A stretch of 64,000 nucleotides of DNA from JAWKXU01 sp020446465 (GCA_041396845.1 JAWKXU010000001.1:558001-622000); one strand, 5' to 3'; positions 25,447 to 34,773 are shown, counted from the first letter of the stretch. Numbers and translations are program-made. The notes: generated by a model not told the origin, from the letters alone.

Positions 25447-28026
25447 ATGGGCGCGATCCGCACAACTTGCGCCTACTGCGGTGTCGGTTGCGGCATTTCC
25501 GCAAAAGTCACTGGCGCACGCAGCCTGACGATTGCAGGCGATATGGCACACCCTGCCAACAACGGGCGGCTTTGTTCCAAAGGCACGCACCTTGGCGAAA
25601 CGGTCGGGCTGGAAGGACGCCTGCTGCACCCGATGCTGGGGGATCGGCAGGCGACATGGGATGAAGCGCTGGACCGCGTTTCGCAGGCGATTGCGGCAAC
25701 AGTGGCTGACCATGGCCCGGAAAGCGTGGCGTTCTATGTGTCCGGCCAGTTGCTGACGGAAGACTATTACGCGGTCAACAAACTCGCCAAGGGCTTTATC
25801 GGCACCCCGCACATTGACACCAACTCGCGCCTTTGCATGGCAAGTGCCGTTGCAGCCTATAACCGTGCCTTTGGCGAAGATGTCGTGCCGTGCAGCTATG
25901 ACGACCTTGATTGTGCTGACCTGATCCTGCTGGTTGGATCGAACACGGCATGGTGCCACCCTGTGATCTGGCAGCGGATCGAACAGGCGCGGGAACGCCG
26001 CGGGGCAAAACTGGTCGTTATCGACCCTCGCCGCACCGAAACGGCAGAACAGGCTGATCTTCACATCCCCGTCGCCCCGGATGGCGATATTGCGCTGTTC
26101 AACGCCCTGCTTGCCAGCATGGCAGAGGCGGGCGAGGTCGATCATGCTTTCCTGCGCGACCGCTGCGACGTGCGGAAGGATTTTTTTGCGAACCTGAAAA
26201 ATGCTGTGCCGGGGATTCCGGCTGACCTGTTTCGCAAACTTGCAAAACTGGTGGCAGAACGCCCGCGTATGGTGACGCTGTTCAGTCAGGGGGCGAACCA
26301 GTCCGTTTGCGGCACGGATAAAGGTAATGCGATTATCAACCTGCATCTGGCAACCGGGCGCATCAACCGCCATGGTGCAGGGCCGTTCAGCATTACCGGC
26401 CAGCCCAACGCGATGGGCGGGCGCGAGGTCGGCGGGCTGTCATCCACGCTTGCATGTCATCTGGGCTTTTCACCTGAAGAGCGCGCCGATGTGGCAGCCT
26501 TCTGGCAGACTTCCAGCCTTTGCAACGGGCCAGGGCTGAAGGCAGTTGACCTGTTCCGCGCAGTTCATGCCGGGAAGATCAAGTTCCTGTGGATCATGGC
26601 AACCAACCCGGCGGTTTCGATGCCCGATGCGGGCTTTGTGCGCGAAGCTCTGGCAAAGTGCCCGACGGTGGTTGTTTCGGATATTCTGACCGATACCGAT
26701 ACCGCGCGCTTTGCCGATATTCGCCTGCCCGCGCTCGGCTGGGGCGAGAAAGACGGAACCGTTACGAATTCGGAGCGGCGGATAAGCCGTCAGCGTCGGC
26801 TGTTCGCCGCCCCCGGTGAAGCGCGCGCGGACTGGAGCATCATTGCAGAAGTGGGGCGCAGGCTGGGGCATGGCGATGCCTTCGGCTGGGAGACGCCACA
26901 TGCGGTGTTTTGCGAATATGCAGCCATGACGGCACTGTCCGCCCGACATGGCAAATTGCTGGACCTTACCCATTGGGCTGACTGCACGCCGGGTGCATAT
27001 CAGGCGATGGAACCCTTCCAGTGGGGCGGGGAACACCCCTTGGCCAAACGCTTCCCCACATCCGATGGACGTGCGCGGCTTGTGCGTGTGCAAGCGCCCG
27101 CTGCCAAATCATCCGATGCATGGCCTTTGCGGCTCAATACCGGGCGTTACCGTGACCAGTGGCATACGATGACCCGCACCGGGTTCAGCCCGCGCCTTGC
27201 CGCGCACCGCCGCGAGCCGCTGCTGGAAGTGCACCCGGACGACGCGGCCAAGCATGGCCTTGTAGATGGAGGCCTTGCCCGTACCGAAACGCCTTATGGC
27301 ACTGCGGTTTTCCGTGTCAGCCTTTGCGATGGCGCTCTACCGGGGCAGGTGTTCACCCCGATGCACTGGACCGATGTGACAGGCTCAATGGGGCGCACAG
27401 GCAGGCTAGCCAACCCGCAGACAGACCCCCATTCTGGCCAGCCCGGATTCAAGGATACGCCTGCCCGCATCGAACCGGTAGAGCCGGACTGGCGGGCATT
27501 TCTAGCAACCACGGTTATCCCCGAAACCATGCCTGTGGACACGTATTGGAGCCGATCGCGCATTTCCGCAGGCTGGCTTTACGAAATCGCCGGGGAGGGG
27601 ACATTTGCGATTGATACGCTTTTACCGCCGGGCAAAATCAGCGAAGCGGTCGATCACAAGCGCGGGATGCGGCGCATCGTCGCAACCAATGCGGATGGTG
27701 CGCTTGTCGCCGCACTATTCCTGACCCGGTCCGGCATGTTGCCGCCCCGCGACTGGATCGCGGCGGAACTCGGCAAGAATGCTGCTCACGCAGCAGAGTG
27801 GCTTGCCGGCCGTCCGGCGCAACCCGCGCCTGACCGTGGCCCTATTGTCTGCATTTGCCACGATGTTGGCGAGCAGCAGATTCTCGCGGCGATGGCCGAT
27901 GGCGCGCAAAGTCAGGCTGATGTCGGCGCGCGCACTTGTGCGGGCACGAATTGCGGCAGTTGCCGTCCCATCATCTCTCGCCTGCTGGAAGAAAACCGCA
28001 GTGCCATCAAGGAAGCCGCGCAATGA
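25447..28026 (+). CDS. nasA: assimilatory nitrate reductase catalytic subunit, molybdopterin enzyme
   Basis: An 859-residue molybdopterin oxidoreductase. The N-terminal [4Fe-4S] site is CAYCGVGC (8-15) followed by a fourth Cys in LCSKG. The molybdopterin domains include the segment GQPNAMGGREVGG, typical of NasA/NapA-like nitrate reductases. A BFD-type [2Fe-2S] domain is fused at the C-terminus (CICHDV and CAGTNCGSC), as in the Klebsiella/Azotobacter-type enzyme, suggesting electron delivery from an NADH- or ferredoxin-linked partner. The ATG at 25447 was chosen because the iron-sulfur motif follows at once. It overlaps cobA by ATGA. It reduces nitrate to nitrite in the cytoplasm. Confidence 0.95.
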   Translation: MGAIRTTCAYCGVGCGISAKVTGARSLTIAGDMAHPANNGRLCSKGTHLGETVGLEGRLLHPMLGDRQATWDEALDRVSQAIAATVADHGPESVAFYVSGQLLTEDYYAVNKLAKGFIGTPHIDTNSRLCMASAVAAYNRAFGEDVVPCSYDDLDCADLILLVGSNTAWCHPVIWQRIEQARERRGAKLVVIDPRRTETAEQADLHIPVAPDGDIALFNALLASMAEAGEVDHAFLRDRCDVRKDFFANLKNAVPGIPADLFRKLAKLVAERPRMVTLFSQGANQSVCGTDKGNAIINLHLATGRINRHGAGPFSITGQPNAMGGREVGGLSSTLACHLGFSPEERADVAAFWQTSSLCNGPGLKAVDLFRAVHAGKIKFLWIMATNPAVSMPDAGFVREALAKCPTVVVSDILTDTDTARFADIRLPALGWGEKDGTVTNSERRISRQRRLFAAPGEARADWSIIAEVGRRLGHGDAFGWETPHAVFCEYAAMTALSARHGKLLDLTHWADCTPGAYQAMEPFQWGGEHPLAKRFPTSDGRARLVRVQAPAAKSSDAWPLRLNTGRYRDQWHTMTRTGFSPRLAAHRREPLLEVHPDDAAKHGLVDGGLARTETPYGTAVFRVSLCDGALPGQVFTPMHWTDVTGSMGRTGRLANPQTDPHSGQPGFKDTPARIEPVEPDWRAFLATTVIPETMPVDTYWSRSRISAGWLYEIAGEGTFAIDTLLPPGKISEAVDHKRGMRRIVATNADGALVAALFLTRSGMLPPRDWIAAELGKNAAHAAEWLAGRPAQPAPDRGPIVCICHDVGEQQILAAMADGAQSQADVGARTCAGTNCGSCRPIISRLLEENRSAIKEAAQ

Positions 28027-28817
28027 GTGCCAATCAGGCGATACAAACGGGCGAAGTCTGGTTGGTGGGGGCTGGCCCTGGCGACCCTGAACTGCTCACT
28101 CGCAAGGCGGAGCGGCTCTTGCAGCAGGCAAGCGTGGTTTTCTACGATGCGCTTGTCGGGGAAGGCGTTCTCGCGCTTGTGCCTTGCCATGTGCGGCTGG
28201 TGCCGGTTGGCAAGCGATCGGGCCGCCATTCCAAAGACCAGAAAACGATTGATGCCTTGTTAGTGGAGGCAGCCCTTGCCGGGGAACGGGTTGTGCGGCT
28301 GAAGGGTGGCGATCCGGCCATATTTGCGCGTGCTGCCGAAGAAACGGCGGCCTGTCGCGCCCACGGCATTCCGGTGCGGACATGTCCCGGCATCACTGCG
28401 GCAAGCGCGGCTGCGGCCAGCCTCGGTTCCTCTCTTACCTTGCGTGGGATGGCTCGCAAACTGGTGTTTGTGACTGCCCATGCCCGCGCCGGGGAAGCGC
28501 TTGATCTTGATTGGGACGCACTGGCTGACCCGCAGGCGACGCTGGCGGTTTACATGGGCAAGGCGGCGGCTTCGGAAGTATCGCGCAAGCTGATGTCGGC
28601 AGGGCTGGACGGTGGCACGCCCGTTGCCATTATCGAAAATGCCAGCCTTCCCGACGAACGCGTTATTCGCACGCGGCTCGACCTGCTGGGCTTGTCCACC
28701 CGCCTTGCACTGGCGGATGGACCGGCCTTGCTGCTTATTGGTGAAGCGGTCCGTCGCCCGGCTGACAGCAATGAAAGCGAATTCGTACCCGCAGTTCAGG
28801 CGAACCGCGTGACGTAA
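28023..28817 (+). CDS. cobA: uroporphyrinogen-III C-methyltransferase (sirohaem synthesis)
   Basis: A 264-residue SUMT-type methyltransferase. Motifs include VGAGPGDPELLT near the N-terminus, the central RLKGGDPAIF and the segment CPGITAASAAAASLG. It lacks the oxidase/ferrochelatase part of CysG. It makes precorrin-2, the precursor of the sirohaem needed by NirB, which explains its place at the end of the nitrate operon (it is often called nasF or cobA there). ATG 28023 overlaps the nasA stop. Its last 22 bases overlap the 3' end of the convergent CrtC-like gene, which marks the right border of the nitrate island. Confidence 0.93.
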   Translation: MSANQAIQTGEVWLVGAGPGDPELLTRKAERLLQQASVVFYDALVGEGVLALVPCHVRLVPVGKRSGRHSKDQKTIDALLVEAALAGERVVRLKGGDPAIFARAAEETAACRAHGIPVRTCPGITAASAAAASLGSSLTLRGMARKLVFVTAHARAGEALDLDWDALADPQATLAVYMGKAAASEVSRKLMSAGLDGGTPVAIIENASLPDERVIRTRLDLLGLSTRLALADGPALLLIGEAVRRPADSNESEFVPAVQANRVT

Positions 28818-29722
28818 TCCTTCGCGAAATCGTGGTAATTCTTGTTCCAGCAGAATTCGCACCAGCCAACGCCTGGTTGACCGTCGATTTCAAGGACAAG
28901 TCCCGCCTCGTTCAGCCAGATCATCGGGTCGTAATCGAGTTGGATGTTCCCAAGTGCAGTGCTGTCAACCGTGACCTTGCGCCCGCTCTCATCAGTGATC
29001 CGCGCAACAAAGGCCTTCTGCATCATCTGATCGTCGTATGTGATGTCGTAGTCGAACTCGGCAATGTGCTGCATCTGGCCGTCCTTCCACAGAAAGCCGC
29101 GCAATTGCCGCTGCCCGAAGGACAGCATCTCGAACACATGGATAGAGACATCGCCGGTTGTCGCATGAAACCACTTGTAATGCTGGTTGAGACCCCAGAC
29201 GCGTGGCCCCCAGCTATGATCGCGGATCAGGAAACCTTCGTGATGATAGGTTTTTCCGTCGATTGTGAAGTCGGCGACCAGCCGTCCGTGCTGCTCTGTC
29301 CGGTCGTTGCCATAATAGGGCGGGTTGCCCTTGGGGTGCATACTGAAGGCATAAGGCGGATGCGTGGCTTCAAACCGGCCATTGAAAGTGAGGCGCTCAC
29401 CCTGCCAACCGATATCGACGATCTTGTGCGGTTCGACGACGGCCATTGTCAGTTGTTCCATGCGCAAGTCTTCAAAACGCGCGTCGGGGCTGGTCTTTTC
29501 CTCAAACGTTTCGTGGATCGCTTCCTTTAATCCAGGGCCGAAGAGCGATGCACGCCCTTTGCCGTCGCCATTTGCGCGGATGCTGGGGTAGATGAAGCCG
29601 ACCATGCCATGTTCCGGCATCAGCAGCATGTGGGCAAGCGATTCACGCTCACCCTCCGCCAAAGTGTGGCGCAAGCCATGTTCGGCGGGAAAGTTGATCG
29701 CTTGATTGGTCAGATTGGTCAT
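28796..29722 (-). CDS. CrtC/AttH-like protein, paralogue 2
   Basis: A 308-residue beta-rich soluble protein with RDHSWGPR at residues 167-174, the motif shared with the proteins at 122-1234 and 35785-37005. It is about 60 residues shorter than the first paralogue, through a shorter N-terminal half. It is the third gene of a leftward operon (APH kinase, helical partner, CrtC-like), the same order as at 2700-122, so the module was duplicated as a unit. The fold suggests double-bond hydration or lipid binding, which is inference. Its 3' end overlaps cobA by 22 bases on the other strand, with no terminator between them. Confidence 0.7.
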   Translation of the reverse strand: MTNLTNQAINFPAEHGLRHTLAEGERESLAHMLLMPEHGMVGFIYPSIRANGDGKGRASLFGPGLKEAIHETFEEKTSPDARFEDLRMEQLTMAVVEPHKIVDIGWQGERLTFNGRFEATHPPYAFSMHPKGNPPYYGNDRTEQHGRLVADFTIDGKTYHHEGFLIRDHSWGPRVWGLNQHYKWFHATTGDVSIHVFEMLSFGQRQLRGFLWKDGQMQHIAEFDYDITYDDQMMQKAFVARITDESGRKVTVDSTALGNIQLDYDPMIWLNEAGLVLEIDGQPGVGWCEFCWNKNYHDFAKDYVTRFA

Positions 29723-29805
29723 GTCTCTATCCGTCTTTTCTGGAATCCTGACGCCCAGGTGCAGTTGCGGGCAGCCAGTAAATGAAGTTGTGCGTTGTGG
29801 GGATG

Positions 29806-30306
29806 TCAGATGACGTCTTCCAGCGGGGGCAGGCTTTCGCGGTCAGGGTCTATGCCATTGCCGCGGAACCAGACCCGGTCGCGCAAGGATGACGCTTCGC
29901 CATAATCCAGCAGAACCAGCCTTGCCTCTTTCGAGAGTGGCTTGCGGCCATCTTCACCCAGAATGACCCGGTCAATGGATGTGCCGAGCGTGCAGATCGC
30001 GGCATTGAGACGGTCGATATTGTCTTCAGGCGTAGCCTGCGTTTCGGAAAGGGCTGCGCGCAAGTCGCTGGCCTGATCGTCATCGACCAGTGGCACCAGA
30101 TTTTCCGCCAGACCGCGCATCAGGCGGTAAGACCCTGCCTCAAACCGGACGGCGTCCTTCCATTGCTCTTTCATTATGGTCAGGTGGCCAACGACCAGCC
30201 GCACCTGTTCCTGCGCGAGCTTTTCTTCTTTGGGAATGACAGGGCCAATGACTTGCTCAACAGCCTTGATCAGATTGTTGAAACGGACATCCAGGCTGGG
30301 GAGCAT
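29806..30306 (-). CDS. small helical protein paired with APH-type kinase, paralogue 2
   Basis: A 166-residue, mainly helical soluble protein homologous to the one at 1256-1678 (shared EQW-x2-A and LMRGL-like segments) with a longer charged C-terminus. The ATG at 30306 shares a base with the stop of the upstream kinase (TGATG), which fixes the start; a longer reading frame upstream lies inside the kinase gene. Its strict coupling to an APH kinase in both copies suggests that the two proteins work together. No catalytic residues are recognisable. Confidence 0.72.
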   Translation of the reverse strand: MLPSLDVRFNNLIKAVEQVIGPVIPKEEKLAQEQVRLVVGHLTIMKEQWKDAVRFEAGSYRLMRGLAENLVPLVDDDQASDLRAALSETQATPEDNIDRLNAAICTLGTSIDRVILGEDGRKPLSKEARLVLLDYGEASSLRDRVWFRGNGIDPDRESLPPLEDVI

Positions 30307-31481
30307 CAGATTTCCTCCCTTATCATGTTGCATATCTGGTTGATGAAAACGCTTCCCGCAGAGCCGAGCCAGGTCATCACGTTTTCCTGATGATTGGTGT
30401 GCCCTTCGGCCACGCGCATGGCCTGCCCCAGGTCCATGACGGCGCATTTATAAGCATTGAGTATTTCGTACCAGCGCAGCTTTTTCGGGTCGATTACGTT
30501 GCCGGACAGGCGTTGGTATTGTTCCAGAAAGTCTTCTCGCGTCTGAAAGCCGGAGACAAGAAACTGTCCGTTTTCATCCAGGTATCCGAACAGTCGCTGA
30601 ATCGTCCAGGCGATATCTTCGTGGTAATCGCCGAGATGGCCAAGTTCCCAGTCCAGAACAGCCGTAAACTGGCCGCTTGGCTCTTCGAACATGAAGTTGC
30701 CGATCCGCAAGTCACCATGCACGATGCCCACCTTGTCACACACGGGCAGGTTTTCACGCAGCCAGCGTTCGCACATCGTCACGATTGGCAGGGGTTCGAC
30801 AATTGCGTTCCAGTATAGGCCCGCCCAGAAATTAAGCTCCCACAGGGCGGCGTCGGTTGTGCCTTCGCGCGGCTTTGCAAATAGCGAGAGGTCTTTTTGC
30901 CGCCAGTCAAGCCCATGCGTTTTGACAAAGGCATCGACAAACTGGGGTTTCAGCCGCTCTGAAATTTCGCCAAAGCGGGTGCCCATGCCAGAAACACCCT
31001 TTGTGTCGCTGGTTGTCGGTTCTGTCACGCCGGAAACAAATTCCAGAATGGAACCGGCCTGATCGAGAAATTCTGCATCTGCATCGACATGCCGGATCGC
31101 AGCCACTGGCAAAGTGCCGATCATCGCGTTCTGCAACTGCGCTTCACGCCCCCGGCAGCTCTGCGAGATTCCTTCCGGCGGGTCCATCCGCAGCACGAGC
31201 TTTTCACCCTCGGGCTTTTCCGCGTAGGCAATATCGAAAAGGAATTGCTCTTTGGATGCGCCACCTGACATGCGGCGTACGTTTGTGATTTTGGCATCAC
31301 GGTAATTCAAATGGTCGAAATAGCGGCGCAGCATTTCTGCAATTTCGTCGCTTGTTCTTGCGCGGTATGGCCCGCGACGACGATATTCCAGCGTGCGATC
31401 AAGCACCCATTTCTGGCGTGGGTCCATTGCGCTCCGATCCCACGCATTATCGGATTGTTGCTCCTTTGCCATCAACTCCAC
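30306..31481 (-). CDS. APH-family phosphotransferase, paralogue
   Basis: A 391-residue kinase with catalytic loop HGDLRIGN (255-262) and metal Asp 277 in LDWE. It has a charged N-terminal extension of about 50 residues compared with the kinase at 1675. A GTG start at 31481 is supported by GGGAAGG about six bases upstream; an ATG three codons later is the alternative. It heads the leftward operon of kinase, helical partner and CrtC-like protein and is divergent from an SDR gene across a GntR-type palindrome. As in other ACAD10/11-type kinases, phosphorylation of a hydroxyl on an acyl-CoA or terpenoid is the likely reaction. Confidence 0.85.
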   Translation of the reverse strand: MELMAKEQQSDNAWDRSAMDPRQKWVLDRTLEYRRRGPYRARTSDEIAEMLRRYFDHLNYRDAKITNVRRMSGGASKEQFLFDIAYAEKPEGEKLVLRMDPPEGISQSCRGREAQLQNAMIGTLPVAAIRHVDADAEFLDQAGSILEFVSGVTEPTTSDTKGVSGMGTRFGEISERLKPQFVDAFVKTHGLDWRQKDLSLFAKPREGTTDAALWELNFWAGLYWNAIVEPLPIVTMCERWLRENLPVCDKVGIVHGDLRIGNFMFEEPSGQFTAVLDWELGHLGDYHEDIAWTIQRLFGYLDENGQFLVSGFQTREDFLEQYQRLSGNVIDPKKLRWYEILNAYKCAVMDLGQAMRVAEGHTNHQENVMTWLGSAGSVFINQICNMIREEI

Positions 31482-31619
31482 GCAAACCTTCCCATGTTGA
31501 ATCGAAATGTTTTCGGTTTCCTAACACCAACCCGTCAGGGACACAAAGTTTAATGAAACTCTATACGCATTCTCATCTCAGGTATGAAGAGGACTTGCCG
31601 GGAGATGGAAGGTCGTTCA

Positions 31620-31636
31620 ATATCGTCAGACAATTA
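31620..31636. promoter_or_regulatory. candidate GntR operator (site 3)
   Basis: ATATCGTCAGACAATTA has the core TCGTCAGACAA. It lies between the divergent APH kinase and SDR genes, about 28 bases before the SDR start region, where a bound repressor would block transcription of the SDR. Confidence 0.75.
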
Positions 31637-31663
31637 TGCTGAGACATGAGAAGGGCAGGGACG

Positions 31664-32419
31664 ATGGTTGATAAGGCACTTGATGGGCAATGCGTCGTTT
31701 TAACGGGCGCAACGCGCGGTATCGGCAAGGCAACTGCCCTGCGTTTTGCCGAAGAAGGTGCGCGGATCGTGGCCGTGGCGCGCAATGCGGACGACCTGGA
31801 TACTTTGGCGCGGGAGCTTGGCGATGCGATGGCTGCATCCGTGGCCGGGGATGTTGGCGACGAGGCGATTGCAGAGCAGGCCTTGCGTGCATGTTTACCG
31901 CTGGGTGGCTGTGATATTCTGGTGAACACTGCGGGTATTTTCCCGGCCGCACGGCTTGCCGATATCAAGACCGCCGAAGCAGAGGCCATCATCCGCACGA
32001 ACTTTTTTGGTGTGTTCAATTTCTGCCGGACAATCGTGCCGCACATGGTGCAGCGCAGCAGCGGTGCTGTCGTCAACGTCAGTTCTATCGCAGCGCGCAC
32101 GCCAACACCGGGGATTTCGGTCTATGCGGCCAGCAAGGCCGCCGTTGAATCGTTCTCCCGTTCCATTGCTGCCGAAGTCGCGCCCACAGTTCGGGTCAAC
32201 TGCCTCGCACCGGGACCGACGATGACCGAAGCCGTCGCAAAACTGGCTGCCGAAGATACCACTGGCGCAGTGGACGGCGTTGCAACGGGCTTGCCCATGG
32301 GCCGCTATGGCGAGCCTGATGAAGTCGCTGACGGTATCCTGTTTCTGGCGCGCAGCAAGGCCAGTCGCTGGATGACGGGTCAGACAGTGCAGGTCAACGG
32401 CGGCGGATTTATGGCCTGA
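31664..32419 (+). CDS. SDR-family oxidoreductase
   Basis: A 251-residue classical short-chain dehydrogenase. It has the nucleotide-binding motif TGATRGIG, the NAG-like motif reading NTAG, and the active-site Ser (VNVSSIA) with YAASK. The C-terminal QVNGGG is typical. The start is ambiguous: an ATG six codons upstream (31646) is in frame, but AGAAGGGCAGGG lies before 31664. It would oxidise or reduce a hydroxyl/keto group of a pathway intermediate. It stands alone, divergent from the kinase operon, and its last 11 bases overlap the convergent small membrane protein gene. Confidence 0.87.
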   Translation: MVDKALDGQCVVLTGATRGIGKATALRFAEEGARIVAVARNADDLDTLARELGDAMAASVAGDVGDEAIAEQALRACLPLGGCDILVNTAGIFPAARLADIKTAEAEAIIRTNFFGVFNFCRTIVPHMVQRSSGAVVNVSSIAARTPTPGISVYAASKAAVESFSRSIAAEVAPTVRVNCLAPGPTMTEAVAKLAAEDTTGAVDGVATGLPMGRYGEPDEVADGILFLARSKASRWMTGQTVQVNGGGFMA

Positions 32420-32723
32420 TTTCACTCAACCCGATCAACTGTGACAGGCGAGGGATGGAGTCGGTGGTTTGCGAAACCTGTGCATCGGCTGCCGACCTTT
32501 CAAATCCCCCCCCGGCCCACATTGCGGAGAGGCCCACGAACACCGCTGTCAGTGCCAGTGTGGACATCGCGGGGCGCGGCCCGGCACCGCGCAAGTTGCT
32601 GAAAAAAGTGGGAAGTTCGCGGTCATAGGGGCCGCGCCGCATCAGTCCCCAATAGATACACCACCGCCGCAGCGCAGCGACGATCTGCGCGTAGATATAG
32701 GCGGCGATGACGCAGCAGATCAT
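32409..32723 (-). CDS. small two-helix membrane protein downstream of the LDI-like gene
   Basis: A 104-residue protein that is easily missed because the open frame extends upstream into the LDI-like gene. The ATG at 32723 is preceded by AAAGGA about 11 bases earlier and lies 22 bases after the LDI-like stop. Residues 1-20 (MICCVIAAYIYAQIVAAL) and about 53-72 (LALTAVFVGLSAMWAGG) look like membrane segments, and the tail is polar. There is no recognised family. Its coupling to the membrane-bound LDI-like enzyme suggests an accessory subunit, which is inference. It overlaps the SDR gene tail to tail by 11 bases. Confidence 0.6.
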   Translation of the reverse strand: MICCVIAAYIYAQIVAALRRWCIYWGLMRRGPYDRELPTFFSNLRGAGPRPAMSTLALTAVFVGLSAMWAGGGFERSAADAQVSQTTDSIPRLSQLIGLSEIRP

Positions 32724-32745
32724 GGCTGCGAGTTTCCTTTCATAA

Positions 32746-34665
32746 TCAACCCATCGGCAAGAGGGTAATTTCACGCCTTTCGCCCAGTGGCAAGGCAATG
32801 CTGGCCCTGCCTTCGTTTGTGGCGGTGAGTGTTTCGTCCGTCTGGACAACCCGATACTGACGACCGGGCCGCAAGCGGCTGAACCCAAGCGCGGCTTGTG
32901 TTTCACCGCCGCCGGGGCGCAAGACAAGGTCCAGGCCCGCGCCATCTGATACGGCGCGGGTGACGATGACATCGGGATATTTTGCCTCGCTCAGCAAGGG
33001 GCCTGTGCGCCATGCGTCGGGCAGCCCTGTGTTGACCATGTCGCGCACGGTGTTGGCGCGAGTCCAGGTGAGGGCATCGGCCGTGCCTTCGCCATACATC
33101 GAATCCAGAGACTTTCTGATGGCCGCGATAATCGGTTCGTCACCCATTTCCAGCGCAGCCCAGAGCGTTACGGCAAGCGGATTCATTTCCGGCCACTGCT
33201 TGTAGGAGAAGTTCGCCGGCCGCCGCGTGTCCCAGCCGAGCGGGAGCAAGTGGAAATCCAGTTCGCCCTTGTCGTTTACCTTGATGAAGTCACGCTTCAT
33301 GATTGCCCAGAGGCGTTCAGCCTCGTCCGGTGCGTAAGGGGTGAGGAAACGGATGCCCCAGGTCTCCCCGAACAACCCGGAAAGGCTAGGCACAGTGAAG
33401 CCGAAAGTGGACGAGGTGCAAACGCGCACGCGCCCATCCGGCAGCAACATTTCTTCCTGCATCGACTGGTCAAATCGCGCGGCAACTTCGTCAAGCAAGT
33501 GGGTGCCGTTGCGCGCATCATGGAGATTGAGAGCAGTGCGCCCCACGAGATTGCACATGGAATAGATCCAGCGCGGCTCGCACGGGAACCACCCATAATC
33601 ATAGCGTTTGAAGTTTTTGACCACTTCGCGCAGCATGGTTTCGTGGCTGTATTGCGCCACTGTGTTCTCATCCCAGCGGAATGTCAGCGAGCCGGGTTCC
33701 TTGAACGGGGAGGTTCCGCTCGATGTCTCGAACAGGCCAAGCGATACGCCCAGAAATCCGCTCAACATGATATTGTCGATCTCGACCGGGTTTCTGGAAA
33801 CCCGCAGGTTGCCCCACAGGCTCTCCCAGAACCAGTAATTCCACGTTTTCCGATCGATATGCTTTTTGATCAGGTTTTCCTGAGCGGTATTGAGATAGCC
33901 ATGGAATGCCGGGAGCTGTGTATATTGGGCAAAGGCGAGATGCCAGCTGGGCGTTGCAATCTGATACCGCAGGGAACCATCCTGCCACATGTCGCTAAAA
34001 TCGAAGCCCTCCCATTTGTCGAGTGGTTGCAACGCAAGATCGAGCATCCGGCGAAATTCGGCGATCTGGCCTGCGGGCATTTCTGGCCCGGCTTCAATCG
34101 GTGCCTGGCGCATGACCGGCTCGATCGTCGCCAGCGCGGCATTATGTGCAGAGGCTCTTTGTTTCGCAGCCTTGAATTTTGCGCGGCGCCGCAAGGCGAG
34201 GCCAGCATGGAGCGCAATAAACGCGGCTGGAACGGCATATTCCATAATGGCAATACCGGGCCGCTCTCCCACCCAGAGAGCAGCGAGAATACCACTGGCG
34301 ATTAACACGCCGGGCGGGCCAATGACGACACCGCGCGCCCACCAGATGAACGTGATGACAGCAAATGCGGCAACGGTCACGAGGCCGAACACGGCCCCGC
34401 CAATATCGCCAGCGAAAAAGAAGCCGCCACCGGGCAAGACAAGGCTTAGGCCAAAGGCTTTCCATTGTGGACTCATTCCCAGAATGACGGGCAAAACCCC
34501 CACCAGGAACCATGCGGCCTGCAACAGATAGAAGCGGGAAAGAATACGCCTTGTGATCGGCCCGTGCATTCTGTCTATGGCCGGAATCGGTGGTATTGCG
34601 TCTACAATCCGCCCGTCTGTCGCGACAGGATTCTTCCAGGTGGTATCTTGAATTGCGGTTGCCAT
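32746..34665 (-). CDS. membrane-anchored linalool dehydratase/isomerase-like enzyme
   Basis: A 639-residue protein. Residues about 45-155 contain four or five hydrophobic membrane segments; residues about 190-600 resemble the linalool dehydratase/isomerase domain of Castellaniella defragrans, from memory of that sequence. The match includes VEIDNIMLSGFLGVSLGL (295-311) and PCEPRWIYSMC, where Cys362 and Cys371 have the same nine-residue spacing as catalytic Cys171 and Cys180 of that enzyme. His129 of the reference appears to be Phe304 here. The family interconverts tertiary allylic alcohols, primary alcohols and dienes, so the protein points to isoprenoid or tertiary-alcohol catabolism. It is divergent from gntR, with an operator 45 bases before its start. 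Confidence 0.72.
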   Translation of the reverse strand: MATAIQDTTWKNPVATDGRIVDAIPPIPAIDRMHGPITRRILSRFYLLQAAWFLVGVLPVILGMSPQWKAFGLSLVLPGGGFFFAGDIGGAVFGLVTVAAFAVITFIWWARGVVIGPPGVLIASGILAALWVGERPGIAIMEYAVPAAFIALHAGLALRRRAKFKAAKQRASAHNAALATIEPVMRQAPIEAGPEMPAGQIAEFRRMLDLALQPLDKWEGFDFSDMWQDGSLRYQIATPSWHLAFAQYTQLPAFHGYLNTAQENLIKKHIDRKTWNYWFWESLWGNLRVSRNPVEIDNIMLSGFLGVSLGLFETSSGTSPFKEPGSLTFRWDENTVAQYSHETMLREVVKNFKRYDYGWFPCEPRWIYSMCNLVGRTALNLHDARNGTHLLDEVAARFDQSMQEEMLLPDGRVRVCTSSTFGFTVPSLSGLFGETWGIRFLTPYAPDEAERLWAIMKRDFIKVNDKGELDFHLLPLGWDTRRPANFSYKQWPEMNPLAVTLWAALEMGDEPIIAAIRKSLDSMYGEGTADALTWTRANTVRDMVNTGLPDAWRTGPLLSEAKYPDVIVTRAVSDGAGLDLVLRPGGGETQAALGFSRLRPGRQYRVVQTDETLTATNEGRASIALPLGERREITLLPMG

Positions 34666-34709
34666 CTTGATTTGCTCTCCCGACGAGCTAGCTTGTATTG
34701 CTTCATATG

Positions 34710-34726
34710 ATTTCGTCAGACAATAT
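34710..34726. promoter_or_regulatory. candidate GntR operator (site 4)
   Basis: ATTTCGTCAGACAATAT has the core TCGTCAGACAA and lies 45-61 bases upstream of the LDI-like start, in the position of its promoter. Confidence 0.78.
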
Positions 34727-34773
34727 CAGGAAATTGCCAAATCTGCAAAAACATTGTCTTTCAATTGGGGATC

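Noticed and set aside
32370..32390. GTCAGACAG, resembling the GntR operator core
   Set aside because: It lies inside the SDR coding sequence and lacks the AT-rich outer arms and the T at the first core position.
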